A DNA stretch of 64,000 nucleotides from Thermophagus xiamenensis. Its GTDB lineage: Bacteria > Bacteroidota > Bacteroidia > Bacteroidales > Marinilabiliaceae. This document shows, piece after piece, positions 9,872-18,444 of the stretch. Under the pieces are notes generated by a model that was given only the letters and a program-made list of their open reading frames with translations, ran no database searches and was not told the origin of the DNA. Both the position numbers and the translations under genes were made by a program. Location: contig NZ_FONA01000004.1 of the NCBI RefSeq assembly GCF_900112795.1, positions 157,134-221,133 on the forward strand, written 5' to 3'. The stretch's first letter is position 1; each line of letters starts with the position of its first letter.

Positions 9872-10062
9872 TAAAAAATATGCCGCACCGGATTTTTGAT
9901 TGTTAAACTCAACACTACAAACATACCGAGTTAAACTATCCGTTAAAAGGGCAGGCCTCAACCTTCGGGTTGTCTTCGGACACGGAGGATCCCCGCTTAA
10001 CGGGTGTACTCAAATCCTGTCGTCAGGAGTTTAAATAATCCAAACTGGTGCGGCACCCTATT
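9872..10062 (+). ncRNA. ssrS: Probable 6S RNA
   Basis: The region has no ORF but folds as a long rod with an open middle, as 6S RNA does. The closing stem is GCCGCACC (9882) with GGTGCGGC (10047-10054), followed by GGATT/AATCC. A second stem, TTAAACTC/GAGTTTAA, is perfect over 8 bp. After an A-rich bubble comes CCGTTAA/TTAACGG, and a small apical hairpin CAACC-TTCG-GGTTG. A short CCTG-TCGT-CAGG hairpin sits on the 3' side of the bubble. Length (about 180 nt), its own promoter and a terminator just downstream fit. Bacteroidota 6S RNAs have been described under names such as 6S-Flavo and Bacteroidales-1; membership would need a covariance-model search. Exact ends are not known. Confidence 0.6.
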
Positions 10063-10064
10063 GA

Positions 10065-10104
10065 AGGGATGATCCGCACAACTGTGAGGGTCATCCCTTT
10101 TTTT
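10065..10104 (+). terminator. Terminator after the 6S-like RNA
   Basis: AGGGATGATCC pairs with GGGTCATCCCT (one G-U pair) across a 12-nt loop and is followed by seven T. Confidence 0.8.
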
Positions 10105-10113
10105 GCATAATCT

Positions 10114-10430
10114 AAATTTATACGAATGAAACGAGCATGGCGGCTTTCGCCACAAAAGAACATGTATAAAAGACAAAGGCAGAAGTGCACAGGCAGAAGG
10201 CAGAAGAAGTCATTAGTCAACAAGTGGTTAGTGTTAAATAATTAGTGACTAACAACTAACCACCATTGACTACTTTTAAGAATCAATATATCAATGAAGT
10301 AAGTACATTTTATACGGATGAAACGAGCATGACCAGGAAAGTTTGTCACAATAAGAACATGTATAAACTTAAGCCATGCGAGATCCATCCGGCCAATAAC
10401 TTAGATAAATTTTATACGGATGAAAATGAA
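10114..10430 (+). repeat. Composite dispersed repeat, copy 1
   Basis: Two module-1 units (each starting TATACG[AG]ATGAAACGAGCATG) flank a module-2 stretch containing AGGCAGAAGTGCACAGGCAG and inverted ATTAGTC/GACTAAC arrays. The second unit ends with GCCATGCGAGATCCATCCGG, an imperfect inverted copy of its beginning. Short ORFs here are artefacts of the repeat. Confidence 0.8.
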
Positions 10431-10482
10431 GGAACTAGAAATTTTAGAAAAAGAATGGGTTATTTTTTGAACGCAAAAAGGT

Positions 10483-10511
10483 TTTGAGAAAACAAAATTT
10501 TTTTACCTTTG
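10483..10511 (+). promoter_or_regulatory. Promoter of the tRNA-Gly/tRNA-Leu operon
   Basis: TTTG (10483-10486), 17 nt spacer, TACCTTTG (10504-10511), 45 bp before the first tRNA. Confidence 0.7.
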
Positions 10512-10556
10512 CAAGCGCTAAGGGAAAGGGTTTGTGAGGAAGTAGGAAAAAGACAT

Positions 10557-10629
<73 letters not shown>

Positions 10630-10650
10630 CAAGCTAAGTAGGCAAATTTA

Positions 10651-10736
10651 GCCCAGATGGTGGAATTGGTAGACACGCCAGCTTGAGGGGCTGGTGGCCG
10701 TTAAAGGCCGTGCAGGTTCGAGTCCTGTTCTGGGCA
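10651..10736 (+). tRNA. tRNA-Leu(GAG)
   Basis: An 86-nt class II tRNA. Acceptor GCCCAGA/TCTGGGC, D-arm TGGTGGAATTGGTAGACACG, anticodon stem CCAGC/GCTGG with loop TTGAGGG (anticodon GAG), a long variable arm TGGCCGTTAAAGGCCGT, and T-arm GCAGGTTCGAGTCCTGT. No CCA is encoded. It lies 21 bp after tRNA-Gly(GCC). Confidence 0.97.
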
Positions 10737-10763
10737 CAATAGATCTTTCTTTATTTTTCTATT

Positions 10764-10791
10764 AATCAACTACTTAGTTGATTTTTTTTTT
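10764..10791 (+). terminator. Terminator of the tRNA operon
   Basis: AATCAAC/GTTGATT stem with a 6-nt loop followed by a long T run, just after tRNA-Leu. Confidence 0.8.
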
Positions 10792-11275
10792 GCAATCTAT
10801 TCTTGGATTGAAGGGTAACAGGTAAATTCTATTAAATACTTCTTATTCAACAAACAATCAAATCAATAATTTCAATCAATTTAGTTAAGAGGTTTTGAAA
10901 ATTGAAGCTTACCATTCTGCGATTAAATAAAGGCGCATATAAGCAATACTTATGTATGTAATTCTTTAGTCAGGAAGCACAATTTAATCATTAAATACTT
11001 ATGCAGTCAAATGGCTGTAATAGGTAAATTATTTATAATTGAAATGCTTTTCCCAAGATTAGAATATTGGGATTAAACCTCATAGAAATGTATTGACTAA
11101 AAAGTTACTTCTTGTTGTATAGCACCATCCTTTTTGATTTCTATTTTGATGACATGACAAATCAATTCTACCTTCTACACAATATAGCCCAATAAGAATC
11201 AGATTTTAAACTGTAATATTACTAAATACAACCATAATCAACAGCAAGAACATTCCCTTCAAAATATAATTTTCC
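10792..11275. other. AT-rich intergenic region between tRNA-Leu and the R-M operon
   Basis: No ORF, RNA fold or recognisable repeat of the tRNA-Leu 3' end was found. It separates the conserved tRNA operon from accessory genes. Confidence 0.4.
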
Positions 11276-11283
11276 TAATTTTG
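11276..11283 (+). promoter_or_regulatory. -7 element of the Type III R-M operon
   Basis: TAATTTTG matches TAnnTTTG and would give a 5' leader of about 35 nt before the mod ATG. A -33 TTTG is not obvious. Confidence 0.45.
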
Positions 11284-11321
11284 GGTTCCAATTTTGAAAT
11301 TTAAGAAAATAAGCTGAACAA

Positions 11322-13271
11322 ATGAAGTTATACGAAATAGTGGTTCATCAGCTAAAAAAGGCCCCCCAATTGGTAGCTGACAATGGCGAATTAAAAAAAT
11401 GGGTCATAATAGACCTGGCCAGAAATTACGACCCGGAACTATTAAAACTGCTAGTGGACCACCCCCAACTAAAAGAAGCCTTTTTTGTAGAAGTTGATGG
11501 CATTTTGGTTTTTAAACAAGAAAAATTCATCTCCTTTTTGGAGATGAAGAATTACCTAAACGATAGCTATACAAAATACAAAAATAAGGTAGGCTTTATC
11601 ATTAACCACAAATTTTTGAATCAAAATAATGAAGTAGCGTTGGTATGGCCATTTAAAGACTGCTTATTGGAGGGTGGACAATCACGCGAAGAACAAAAGA
11701 AAGACGAAATTTTTTTTAATGAACTATTGGCACAAGATGAAATCACTCAACTATTGGAACCCAAAGTATTGACCAATGCTAAAGTTTACGATATAGAGGG
11801 GGAACACAGGTTTAAATCCTTCACCAGGGATGCAGCGCTCAACCGAAAAAGAGAACTACCTCTAGATACCATCACAGACAACTTAATAATTAAAGGCAAT
11901 AATTTGCTGGCCCTCCACTCGTTAATAAAAGTATTTGCTGCAAAGGTTAAACTGATTTATATTGACCCTCCCTATAATACAGGCAACGATGGCTTTAATT
12001 ACAACGATTCCTTTAACCAATCTACGTGGCTTACCTTTATGAAAAATCGGTTAGAGGTAGCTAAAGCCCTTCTTCATAATGATGGGGCGATCTTTGTTCA
12101 ATGTGATGATCATGAACAAGCTTATTTAAAGGTATTGATGGATGAAGTTTTTGGTAAAGAGAATTACAGAGAAACCATTGTTGTTAAGACCAGCACGCCC
12201 AGTGGTGTTAACGCTGTAAATGTTAAGCGAGGAGAACGGCTGTTTAAAGTAAAGGAATATTTATTGTTTTATTCTAAAAATCCAACCTATCGTTTTAAAC
12301 CCATATATGTTAAGAGTAACTTTAATAAAAACTATCGGTACGAGGTTAAAAAGGTCAATAACAAGTACCATGTCAAAGACTTAAAAAAGGTGTTTAAAAG
12401 CGATGCCGAATTAGAGGAATACGTATTAAAAAATCCGGAAAACATTTATTCACTCGAGAAAAACAATAAAAAAGCGGGTGAAAAAATCAAAGCAGTTATC
12501 CGTCAGTCGCAAGATATTGACGATGTTATAGAATATACCAACAATTTCAATCAGAAAGTACTGATATATAAAAAGGGTGTCTTTATTCCATTAAAAGAAC
12601 GGTTAGTAAAAGATAACGGTAAGTATTATTTTGGGACGCTCATCTCAGATATGTGGGATGATGAAATATTTCAGACCAATCAAAATGAAGGAGGTGTTAA
12701 TTTACCTGGCGGGAAAAAACCGGAAAAACTTTTGAAAAGGATTATGGAATTAACGACGAACGAAAACGATATTGTTCTCGATTACCATTTAGGGAGCGGA
12801 ACCACGGCTGCCGTTGCCCACAAAATGAATCGCCAATATATAGGCGTTGAACAGTTGGATTACAAGGAAAACGACAGTGTGGTCAGACTTCAAAAAGTCA
12901 TAAATGGCGACCCCACAGGTATTTCAAAAACAATTAATTGGCAAGGAGGTGGTTCATTTACCTATCTGGAACTCAAAAAATACAATCAGAATTTTATTGA
13001 ATCTATTGCAAGCAGTACCTCGACCGAGGAGTTGCTAAAAATATGGAACCAAATGAAAGAGCGGTCGTTCCTCAATTATAATGTTGACATCCAGAGGCAG
13101 GATGCGGCAATACAAGACTTCACAGCCTTATCCCTTGCCGAGCAGAAACAATTTTTGTTCGAAATTTTAGATAAAAATCAACTTTACGTCAATCTATCAT
13201 CTTTATACGATAAGGATTTTAAATGTACTACAAACGAAATTGAGGTAACGAAAAATTTTTACAATTTATAA
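11322..13271 (+). CDS. mod: Type III restriction-modification system DNA methyltransferase (Mod)
   Basis: A 649-residue beta-class N6-adenine methyltransferase that both recognises and methylates the target, and without which the Res partner does not cut. The catalytic motif IDPPYNTGNDGF starts at Asp215. The SAM-binding motif comes later (DYHLGSGTTAAVAH, residues 487-500), which is the order expected for the beta class. The region between them (about 290-470) is the likely target recognition domain, rich in Lys and Tyr. The N-terminal about 170 residues are typical of Type III Mod proteins. It is the first gene of a tight three-gene operon with 3 bp before the next start. No simple-sequence tract that could cause phase variation was seen. 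The recognition sequence cannot be predicted by eye. Confidence 0.92.
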   Translation: MKLYEIVVHQLKKAPQLVADNGELKKWVIIDLARNYDPELLKLLVDHPQLKEAFFVEVDGILVFKQEKFISFLEMKNYLNDSYTKYKNKVGFIINHKFLNQNNEVALVWPFKDCLLEGGQSREEQKKDEIFFNELLAQDEITQLLEPKVLTNAKVYDIEGEHRFKSFTRDAALNRKRELPLDTITDNLIIKGNNLLALHSLIKVFAAKVKLIYIDPPYNTGNDGFNYNDSFNQSTWLTFMKNRLEVAKALLHNDGAIFVQCDDHEQAYLKVLMDEVFGKENYRETIVVKTSTPSGVNAVNVKRGERLFKVKEYLLFYSKNPTYRFKPIYVKSNFNKNYRYEVKKVNNKYHVKDLKKVFKSDAELEEYVLKNPENIYSLEKNNKKAGEKIKAVIRQSQDIDDVIEYTNNFNQKVLIYKKGVFIPLKERLVKDNGKYYFGTLISDMWDDEIFQTNQNEGGVNLPGGKKPEKLLKRIMELTTNENDIVLDYHLGSGTTAAVAHKMNRQYIGVEQLDYKENDSVVRLQKVINGDPTGISKTINWQGGGSFTYLELKKYNQNFIESIASSTSTEELLKIWNQMKERSFLNYNVDIQRQDAAIQDFTALSLAEQKQFLFEILDKNQLYVNLSSLYDKDFKCTTNEIEVTKNFYNL

Positions 13272-13274
13272 CCA

Positions 13275-13868
13275 ATGACATCCCATGAATTTGACAGAGC
13301 CTTTACCGATTTCATTCACAGGAATCTTGCCCTTCCTAAAATTTATACTCCATGGAGATGGAAGCAAATTCGTCTAAACAAAACTTTAGCTTCCACTATC
13401 GATATTAATAAAGGGATTGATTACATCTTTAGAGACCAATATGGACAAATAAAAACAGTTCAAGAGTGCTTTAGAGATGTAACCTATCAGCAATATACCG
13501 ATTTCACAATAAGATATCGACGTGATAACAATGCCCACATTAATCGACGTGCCTCAGAATTTTACAAAATAAAAGCCGATTATTTCACCTATGGCATAAC
13601 AAATTGTTACAAAATCCGCTATAGAGAGTGTACCGATTTTGTGAAATTTGCGGTTATCGATTTAAGCAATGTTTACGACAAAATAAAAAACAACCAAATA
13701 ATAATAGAAGATAATGGACAAATGACCTGTAAAATTCGGGATGGAAAATTAATTTGTCCGGTAAAGTACAATAGAGATGGTTCATCCACATTTGTACCGA
13801 TAGATATTGCATATTTGGTTAAACTTTGGGGAAACGAGTTAATAATATCACAAAAAGGATTTATTTAA
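13275..13868 (+). CDS. Unknown protein inside the Type III R-M operon, possible PD-(D/E)XK-fold
   Basis: A 197-residue protein that I do not recognise by name. It lies 3 bp after mod and its TAA overlaps the res ATG (TAATG), so translation is coupled. The sequence reads like a small restriction-endonuclease-like fold: an N-terminal helix, GIDYIFRD (Asp49), a strand TVQECFRD (Gln63, Glu64, Arg67), DFTIRYRR (Asp76), then ADYFTYGIT (residues 101-109) and FAVIDLSNVYDKI (125-137). Those last two blocks resemble strands found after the catalytic core in PD-(D/E)XK proteins. The usual Lys of the (D/E)xK triad is not in its expected place, so activity is uncertain. No transmembrane segment or signal peptide. 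Canonical Type III systems have only mod and res. Confidence 0.75.
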   Translation: MTSHEFDRAFTDFIHRNLALPKIYTPWRWKQIRLNKTLASTIDINKGIDYIFRDQYGQIKTVQECFRDVTYQQYTDFTIRYRRDNNAHINRRASEFYKIKADYFTYGITNCYKIRYRECTDFVKFAVIDLSNVYDKIKNNQIIIEDNGQMTCKIRDGKLICPVKYNRDGSSTFVPIDIAYLVKLWGNELIISQKGFI

Positions 13869-16417
13869 TGGCATACTTGTACGAAATATTTGAAAATCCC
13901 ATAGCACGACAAGTTTTAGCAAAAATAAAAATACCCGACTGGATAAGCGATAATCTGAAATTTAAGCAACGCCCCTATCAGCAGGAGGCATTTAAGCGTT
14001 TCATATATTTAGATAGTGAAGATTTCGACCCTAAACCGACGAAACCAATACATCTTCTTTACAATATGGCTACCGGGAGTGGGAAAACGCTAATTATGGC
14101 CGGATTAATGCTATATCTTTTCCAAAAAGGATACCGAAACTTCTTATTCTTTGTAAACAGTAACAACATAATAAAAAAGACTAAGGACAACTTTCTTAAT
14201 CCGCAAGCCAGCAAATACCTGTTCAAAAACAAAATCGTAATTGATGGTCGCGAGGTAGTTATTAAGGAAATTAAAAGCTTTGAAGAAGCCGATTCAGAAA
14301 ATATTAACATTAAGTTTACCACAATTCAGCAGCTGCACCTTGACCTAAACAATACCAAAGAAAATAGCGTAACCTACGAAGATTTTGAAAACCGCTCGCT
14401 GGTACTTATAGCCGATGAAGCTCATCATTTAAGCTCAGGAACCAAAAGTGGCATCTTGTTTGGTAACTGGGAAGATACTGTTTTAAAAATTTTAAATTCA
14501 AACCTTAATAATTTACTGCTGGAATTTACTGCTACCTTAGATTACGAAAGCCAGGAATTAGCCGAGAAATACAAAAACAAAGTCATTTATAAATATGACC
14601 TGGCCCAATTTCGTTTAGATAAATATTCCAAAGAAATAAACCTGATACGTTCAAATTATGAAGATAAAGAGCGAATTATCCAGGCACTAATTTTAAATTT
14701 ATATCGTCAGGAACTTGCCACGTCACATAATATTAATTTAAAGCCAGTCATTTTATTTAAAGCGAAACGTTCTATAGCCGAATCCAAGAAAAACCAAGCT
14801 AATTTTCACAAACTGATTGAAGAGTTGTCAGCTGAAATGGTTGAAAAAATCCGGGCAACCTCTACCGTTCCAATAGTGCAAAAGGCATTTCAGTTTTTTG
14901 AAACAAAGGGTCTTTTCTTCAACGATATAGCCCAACGAATAAAAGCTAATTTCAAAAAGGAGAACTGCATAAGCGCCAACAATGATACAGAAGCAGAGAC
15001 CAATCAAATATTGCTCAACACTTTGGAAGATGAGAACAACCCTGTTAGAGCCGTCTTTGCCGTGAAAAAGCTTGATGAAGGCTGGGATGTCCTGAACCTT
15101 TTTGATATTGTTCGATTATACGAAGGAAGAGACGGACGTTTCGGCAAACCGGGCAAAACCACCATATCCGAAGCTCAATTAATTGGTCGGGGTGCCAGAT
15201 ATTTTCCTTTTTCGGTAGAAGAAGGCCAAGATCCGTATACAAGAAAATTTGATGAAGATGTGTCCAATGACCTAAAAATTCTAGAAGAGCTTTATTATCA
15301 TACCAAAGAAGATAGCCGATACATCTCTGAACTCAAACAGGCTCTTCTAGATACAGGAATATATGAAGACGAAGAAAACAGTTTAACTGTTAACCTGGAA
15401 TTAAAATCTTCGTTCAAGGCAACAGAATTTTACAAGACCGGGAAGGTAATATTTAACAAAAAAGTCAGAAAGGGCTATAACAATGTAAGTTCATTTGCCG
15501 ACTTGGGTGTAAAGAAAAAAAATTACAATCACACCCTCTCCTCTGGCCATGGGAAAATGACCGGCATTCTTGCACAAGATGAAGTTTATGAGCCAACAGG
15601 AAATTTTGAACAAAAGGATATTTCAATAAAAGATATTCCGAATCACATTATACGCTTTGCCTTATCTCAAAATCAATTTTATCGATTCGATAATTTAACA
15701 AAATATTTTCCCCATATTCAATCTTTATCACATTTTATTGAAAGCCCAAACTATTTGGGTGGTTTAGAGATTACATTTAGTGGTACAAAAGAGCGATTGA
15801 CATCCATTAATAACACGGACTATTTAATGGCCCTGGACGGACTATTGACCACCATTGAATTGGAGATAAAATCCAATATTACTGAATATGAAGGTTCCGA
15901 TTATTTCTATGATTTTATCCACAAAATTTTTAAAAGTAAAACCATAAAAGTTCCTCAAAATAGTATCAAGGCGGAAGGACAGTTTGATTTAGTAAGCCAA
16001 TCGGATTGGTACATTTACAATGCCAATTACGGGACAAGTGAAGAAAAAGAGTTTGTAAAAATGTTTTCCAGGTGTATTGATTCTTTAAAGAAAAAGTTTA
16101 AAGACATATATCTAATACGCAATGAACGAACGCTTAAAATATATGACAAGCATGGCAGAGCATTTGAACCTGACTTCATTTTATTCTGTAAACCAATCGA
16201 AGGGGAAAGGCTGACATATCAGATATTTATTGAACCCAAAGGGTCGCATTTAATGGCTACCGACAAATGGAAAGAAGACTTTCTTAACGAGATTCGTAAT
16301 GCAAAGAGAATGATTGCAATTGACAAAGAGCATTATTTAATTACAGGCATGCCCTTTTACAATAATAAAAACGAGAATGAATTTAAAAAAACATTGGAAC
16401 AAACACTGAAATGCTAA
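13868..16417 (+). CDS. res: Type III restriction enzyme, helicase-nuclease subunit (Res)
   Basis: An 849-residue SF2 helicase/translocase with a C-terminal nuclease, acting with Mod to cut unmethylated DNA. It starts at ATG 13868 (MAYLYEIFENP), overlapping the preceding stop. A longer reading from TTG 13826 is less likely. Motif Q-like KQRPYQQEAF precedes Walker A ATGSGKT (residues 68-74); the Walker B box is ADEAHH (Asp183). Helicase motif VI is QLIGRGARYFPF (about 437). The endonuclease core is FEPDFILFCKP (Asp769) followed by FIEPKG (Glu789, Lys791), a PD-ExK arrangement. Length is normal for Res. With Mod and the middle gene it forms one transcription unit. All key residues are present, so the enzyme looks intact. 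Confidence 0.92.
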   Translation: MAYLYEIFENPIARQVLAKIKIPDWISDNLKFKQRPYQQEAFKRFIYLDSEDFDPKPTKPIHLLYNMATGSGKTLIMAGLMLYLFQKGYRNFLFFVNSNNIIKKTKDNFLNPQASKYLFKNKIVIDGREVVIKEIKSFEEADSENINIKFTTIQQLHLDLNNTKENSVTYEDFENRSLVLIADEAHHLSSGTKSGILFGNWEDTVLKILNSNLNNLLLEFTATLDYESQELAEKYKNKVIYKYDLAQFRLDKYSKEINLIRSNYEDKERIIQALILNLYRQELATSHNINLKPVILFKAKRSIAESKKNQANFHKLIEELSAEMVEKIRATSTVPIVQKAFQFFETKGLFFNDIAQRIKANFKKENCISANNDTEAETNQILLNTLEDENNPVRAVFAVKKLDEGWDVLNLFDIVRLYEGRDGRFGKPGKTTISEAQLIGRGARYFPFSVEEGQDPYTRKFDEDVSNDLKILEELYYHTKEDSRYISELKQALLDTGIYEDEENSLTVNLELKSSFKATEFYKTGKVIFNKKVRKGYNNVSSFADLGVKKKNYNHTLSSGHGKMTGILAQDEVYEPTGNFEQKDISIKDIPNHIIRFALSQNQFYRFDNLTKYFPHIQSLSHFIESPNYLGGLEITFSGTKERLTSINNTDYLMALDGLLTTIELEIKSNITEYEGSDYFYDFIHKIFKSKTIKVPQNSIKAEGQFDLVSQSDWYIYNANYGTSEEKEFVKMFSRCIDSLKKKFKDIYLIRNERTLKIYDKHGRAFEPDFILFCKPIEGERLTYQIFIEPKGSHLMATDKWKEDFLNEIRNAKRMIAIDKEHYLITGMPFYNNKNENEFKKTLEQTLKC

Positions 16418-16719
16418 TTATCGATTTATTATGCCGTTAAATGGGAATACTCAATACAAAACAGGTTTGCCACAAACAGAATAAAAAAAAGAGATACAGG
16501 CAGAAAATAAATAGTTTTTTAGGATTTGGTTATCTAAATCTTTTACAAAAAAATGTTAAACTTGTAAATCCTATCAAACAGCCGAACCATCAGTCCTTTT
16601 CCCATCTTAATTCTGCATGTATCACTTTTTATGCTTACAAATCTTCTGGTGTATATGCACCTTAGTAGGTGGAAAACATTGATAAAGTCCTTAGACAAAA
16701 ATTACTATCAAAAAGGGTA
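16418..16719. other. Intergenic region after res
   Basis: A 302-bp gap between res and a converging gene. A short open frame here has no recognisable features and starts within AT-rich sequence; no clear terminator hairpin was identified. Confidence 0.4.
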
Positions 16720-17379
16720 TTAGCTTCTAACAAACTTTCCTAAAGCTTCCAAAAGCTGAGGTTTGTCATCAAGGGCAATTTTAGCTACAGCATAGAAATC
16801 GCGCATCCAATCATCCAATTCTGCGAGAGCAGAATCTTTAACCTTGGTGGCATTTTGGGACTCCCCTACCTCTCTAAGATAGTCAGATCTGGCGGCTTCC
16901 ACTTCAGTTATTAACTGGTTGGTTTCATCAAGATGTTCAGGAGTAATTTTAAGACGGGCAAGTTTAGCTTGAATATCGGTATCGCTGAGGGCCACCGAAT
17001 AAAATTTCTTCACTGTTTCGAGCCAATTAACATAAGCTTTAGGCAAAATACCGGTAACCCCTAATTTTTCTTTGGTAACTTCATCTTTTCGGAAAATAAC
17101 TTTAGCTTTTTTTCGGTCGAGGCTATACCTGTTGGCAAGATTTTCTTTCAAGTCGAACCAACGTTTGTAGGTTTCGGCCGTTTCATCATCTTCTGTTTTG
17201 TTGGCATCGAAAGCATCGCGTGCTTTGTTATACAGGGCTTTACCTTGAGCAATGGTTTCGGCATCATAACCCAATTCAGCCAAAGCCGATGCAATTTCAG
17301 ACTGGTTTTGGGCATTGTCCAACGAAATTCTGTATTGCTCTAAAATCTCTGATTCTGAAAATCTAGGTCTTGTCGGCAT
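16720..17379 (-). CDS. Hypothetical helical protein
   Basis: A 219-residue soluble protein of unknown function, starting at ATG 17379 (MPTRPRFSESEILEQYR). Nearly the whole chain is predicted to be alpha-helical by eye, with many Ala, Glu, Lys and Leu and no Cys. Recognisable stretches are SALAELGYDAETIAQGKALY near 45 and ILPKAYVNWLETVKKFY near 128. There is no signal peptide or transmembrane segment. Proteins of this general look occur in Bacteroidota, but I cannot assign a family. Its coding quality is good and codon use is like its neighbours. Upstream on the same strand lies a tandem array that itself reads as coiled-coil heptads in another frame, which may or may not be related. Confidence 0.8.
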   Translation of the reverse strand: MPTRPRFSESEILEQYRISLDNAQNQSEIASALAELGYDAETIAQGKALYNKARDAFDANKTEDDETAETYKRWFDLKENLANRYSLDRKKAKVIFRKDEVTKEKLGVTGILPKAYVNWLETVKKFYSVALSDTDIQAKLARLKITPEHLDETNQLITEVEAARSDYLREVGESQNATKVKDSALAELDDWMRDFYAVAKIALDDKPQLLEALGKFVRS

Positions 17380-17499
17380 ATTTGTTCAATTTTAAGTTTA
17401 ACATATAATACCTTTTTGAGACATGAAGATTTAAAGAATCAAAATGATTAAATTTTTGAGATACTTCTTTAAGTGCCCTACCTATTATTTTATATTTCC

Positions 17500-17710
17500 A
17501 AAGCAATGCTTCAAGTTACCCCTTCAATGCTTCAAGTTTCCCCTTCATTGCTTCACGTTCCCCGAACGATGCTTGCAGTTTCTCAAGCATTGCTTTATAT
17601 TTCCCAACTATTGCTTTATATTTCTCGAACTTTGCTTCAAGTAACCCGAGTGTTGCTTCAATTTTACTTTTAATTGCTTCGTGTTACCGATGCTTTGCTT
17701 CAATTATACC
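17500..17710 (-). repeat. Degenerate 21-bp tandem repeat that reads as coiled-coil heptads on the minus strand
   Basis: About ten units of roughly 21 bp, each containing TTGCTTCAAGTT-like sequence. In one minus-strand frame the units translate as seven-residue blocks such as LEAKFEK, YKAIVGK, YKAMLEK, LQASFGE, REAMKGK and LEALLWK, a heptad pattern with Leu/Tyr and Ala in fixed positions. Two in-frame TAA codons interrupt it and no start codon in frame with the downstream gene was seen. It could be a decayed coiled-coil gene or a non-coding satellite. Confidence 0.7.
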
Positions 17711-18444
17711 ATTTCTTACTTGGTATTTCATTAAGGTAGTTACAATTATTTGAAGAATAATTTTTAGAAATGTGCAAACGTTTATACGAATCCTGCTTAT
17801 TAAAGTTATAAAACGATAATTGGATTAACATTTTTTAACTTCAAAAAATTAAGTATTTAACAACTAAGAAGCCTTCAGTCAAATATAAAATAATTTTCAA
17901 CTTTATTAGCTATCCTTTTCCAAACAGGAAAATTAAGGCTCTAAACAGGATATAAAATTTTGATAATATATTTGTATTAGGACCGGAATTAATTAGTCAA
18001 TATTTCATTATATATAAATGTTTTTTTTTGATTGTATATGTCGGACGATTGGCCAATAAAACAATAGAACCGAAGTAAAAAATAAAATAACTTTTGGGAG
18101 ATTTATTTTGAAAATCTTAGCCTAAGAATTTCGGAAATACAATTTAACAATCAATAAAGCCAAAATTGAAGTATACATCATTAAATATAAAAAATTTTGA
18201 AAAATAATATTGTAAAATTACATTTACACTCAGTTTTAAAATGAGGTTAAATTGAAATATGACTTAACTGTGACTTATTGCAGAACTTGACACTGAATTT
18301 ACTACCTTGTTAATTAATGCAAAAACAATAAATTACCAAATTTCGCAAAAGGATATAGAAAATTATTCACACTGTAACAAATTCAAAATTATTAACCAAA
18401 TTAATTTTCCAACTTATTTTATTAACAATTCAATTACTAATCAC
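17711..18444. other. AT-rich non-coding region upstream of the lipoprotein gene
   Basis: Over 700 bp with long A and T runs and no ORF of good quality. A TGCAAACGTTTA sequence near 17772 is an 8-bp palindrome but cannot be assigned. In-frame codons upstream of ATG 18445 give no recognisable peptide. Confidence 0.4.

Noticed and set aside
10266..10487. A 73-codon open frame before the tRNA operon
   Set aside because: It is almost wholly made of the dispersed repeat and its end overlaps the tRNA promoter.
11322..13271. Phase-variable mod gene
   Set aside because: No simple-sequence tract long enough for slippage occurs in the coding region or just upstream.
16441..16665. A 74-codon open frame after res
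   Set aside because: Low-complexity, Lys/Asn-rich, no homologue-like motif and no translation signals.
17444..17673. Two overlapping plus-strand frames of seven-residue repeats rich in Cys and Phe, or Leu and Gln
   Set aside because: Any 21-bp tandem array stays open in several frames; the plus-strand compositions are not protein-like, while the minus-strand heptads are.
18307..18444. Longer N-terminus of the lipoprotein at 18445
   Set aside because: It would place the signal peptide in the interior of the protein; the extension is AT-rich and not protein-like.
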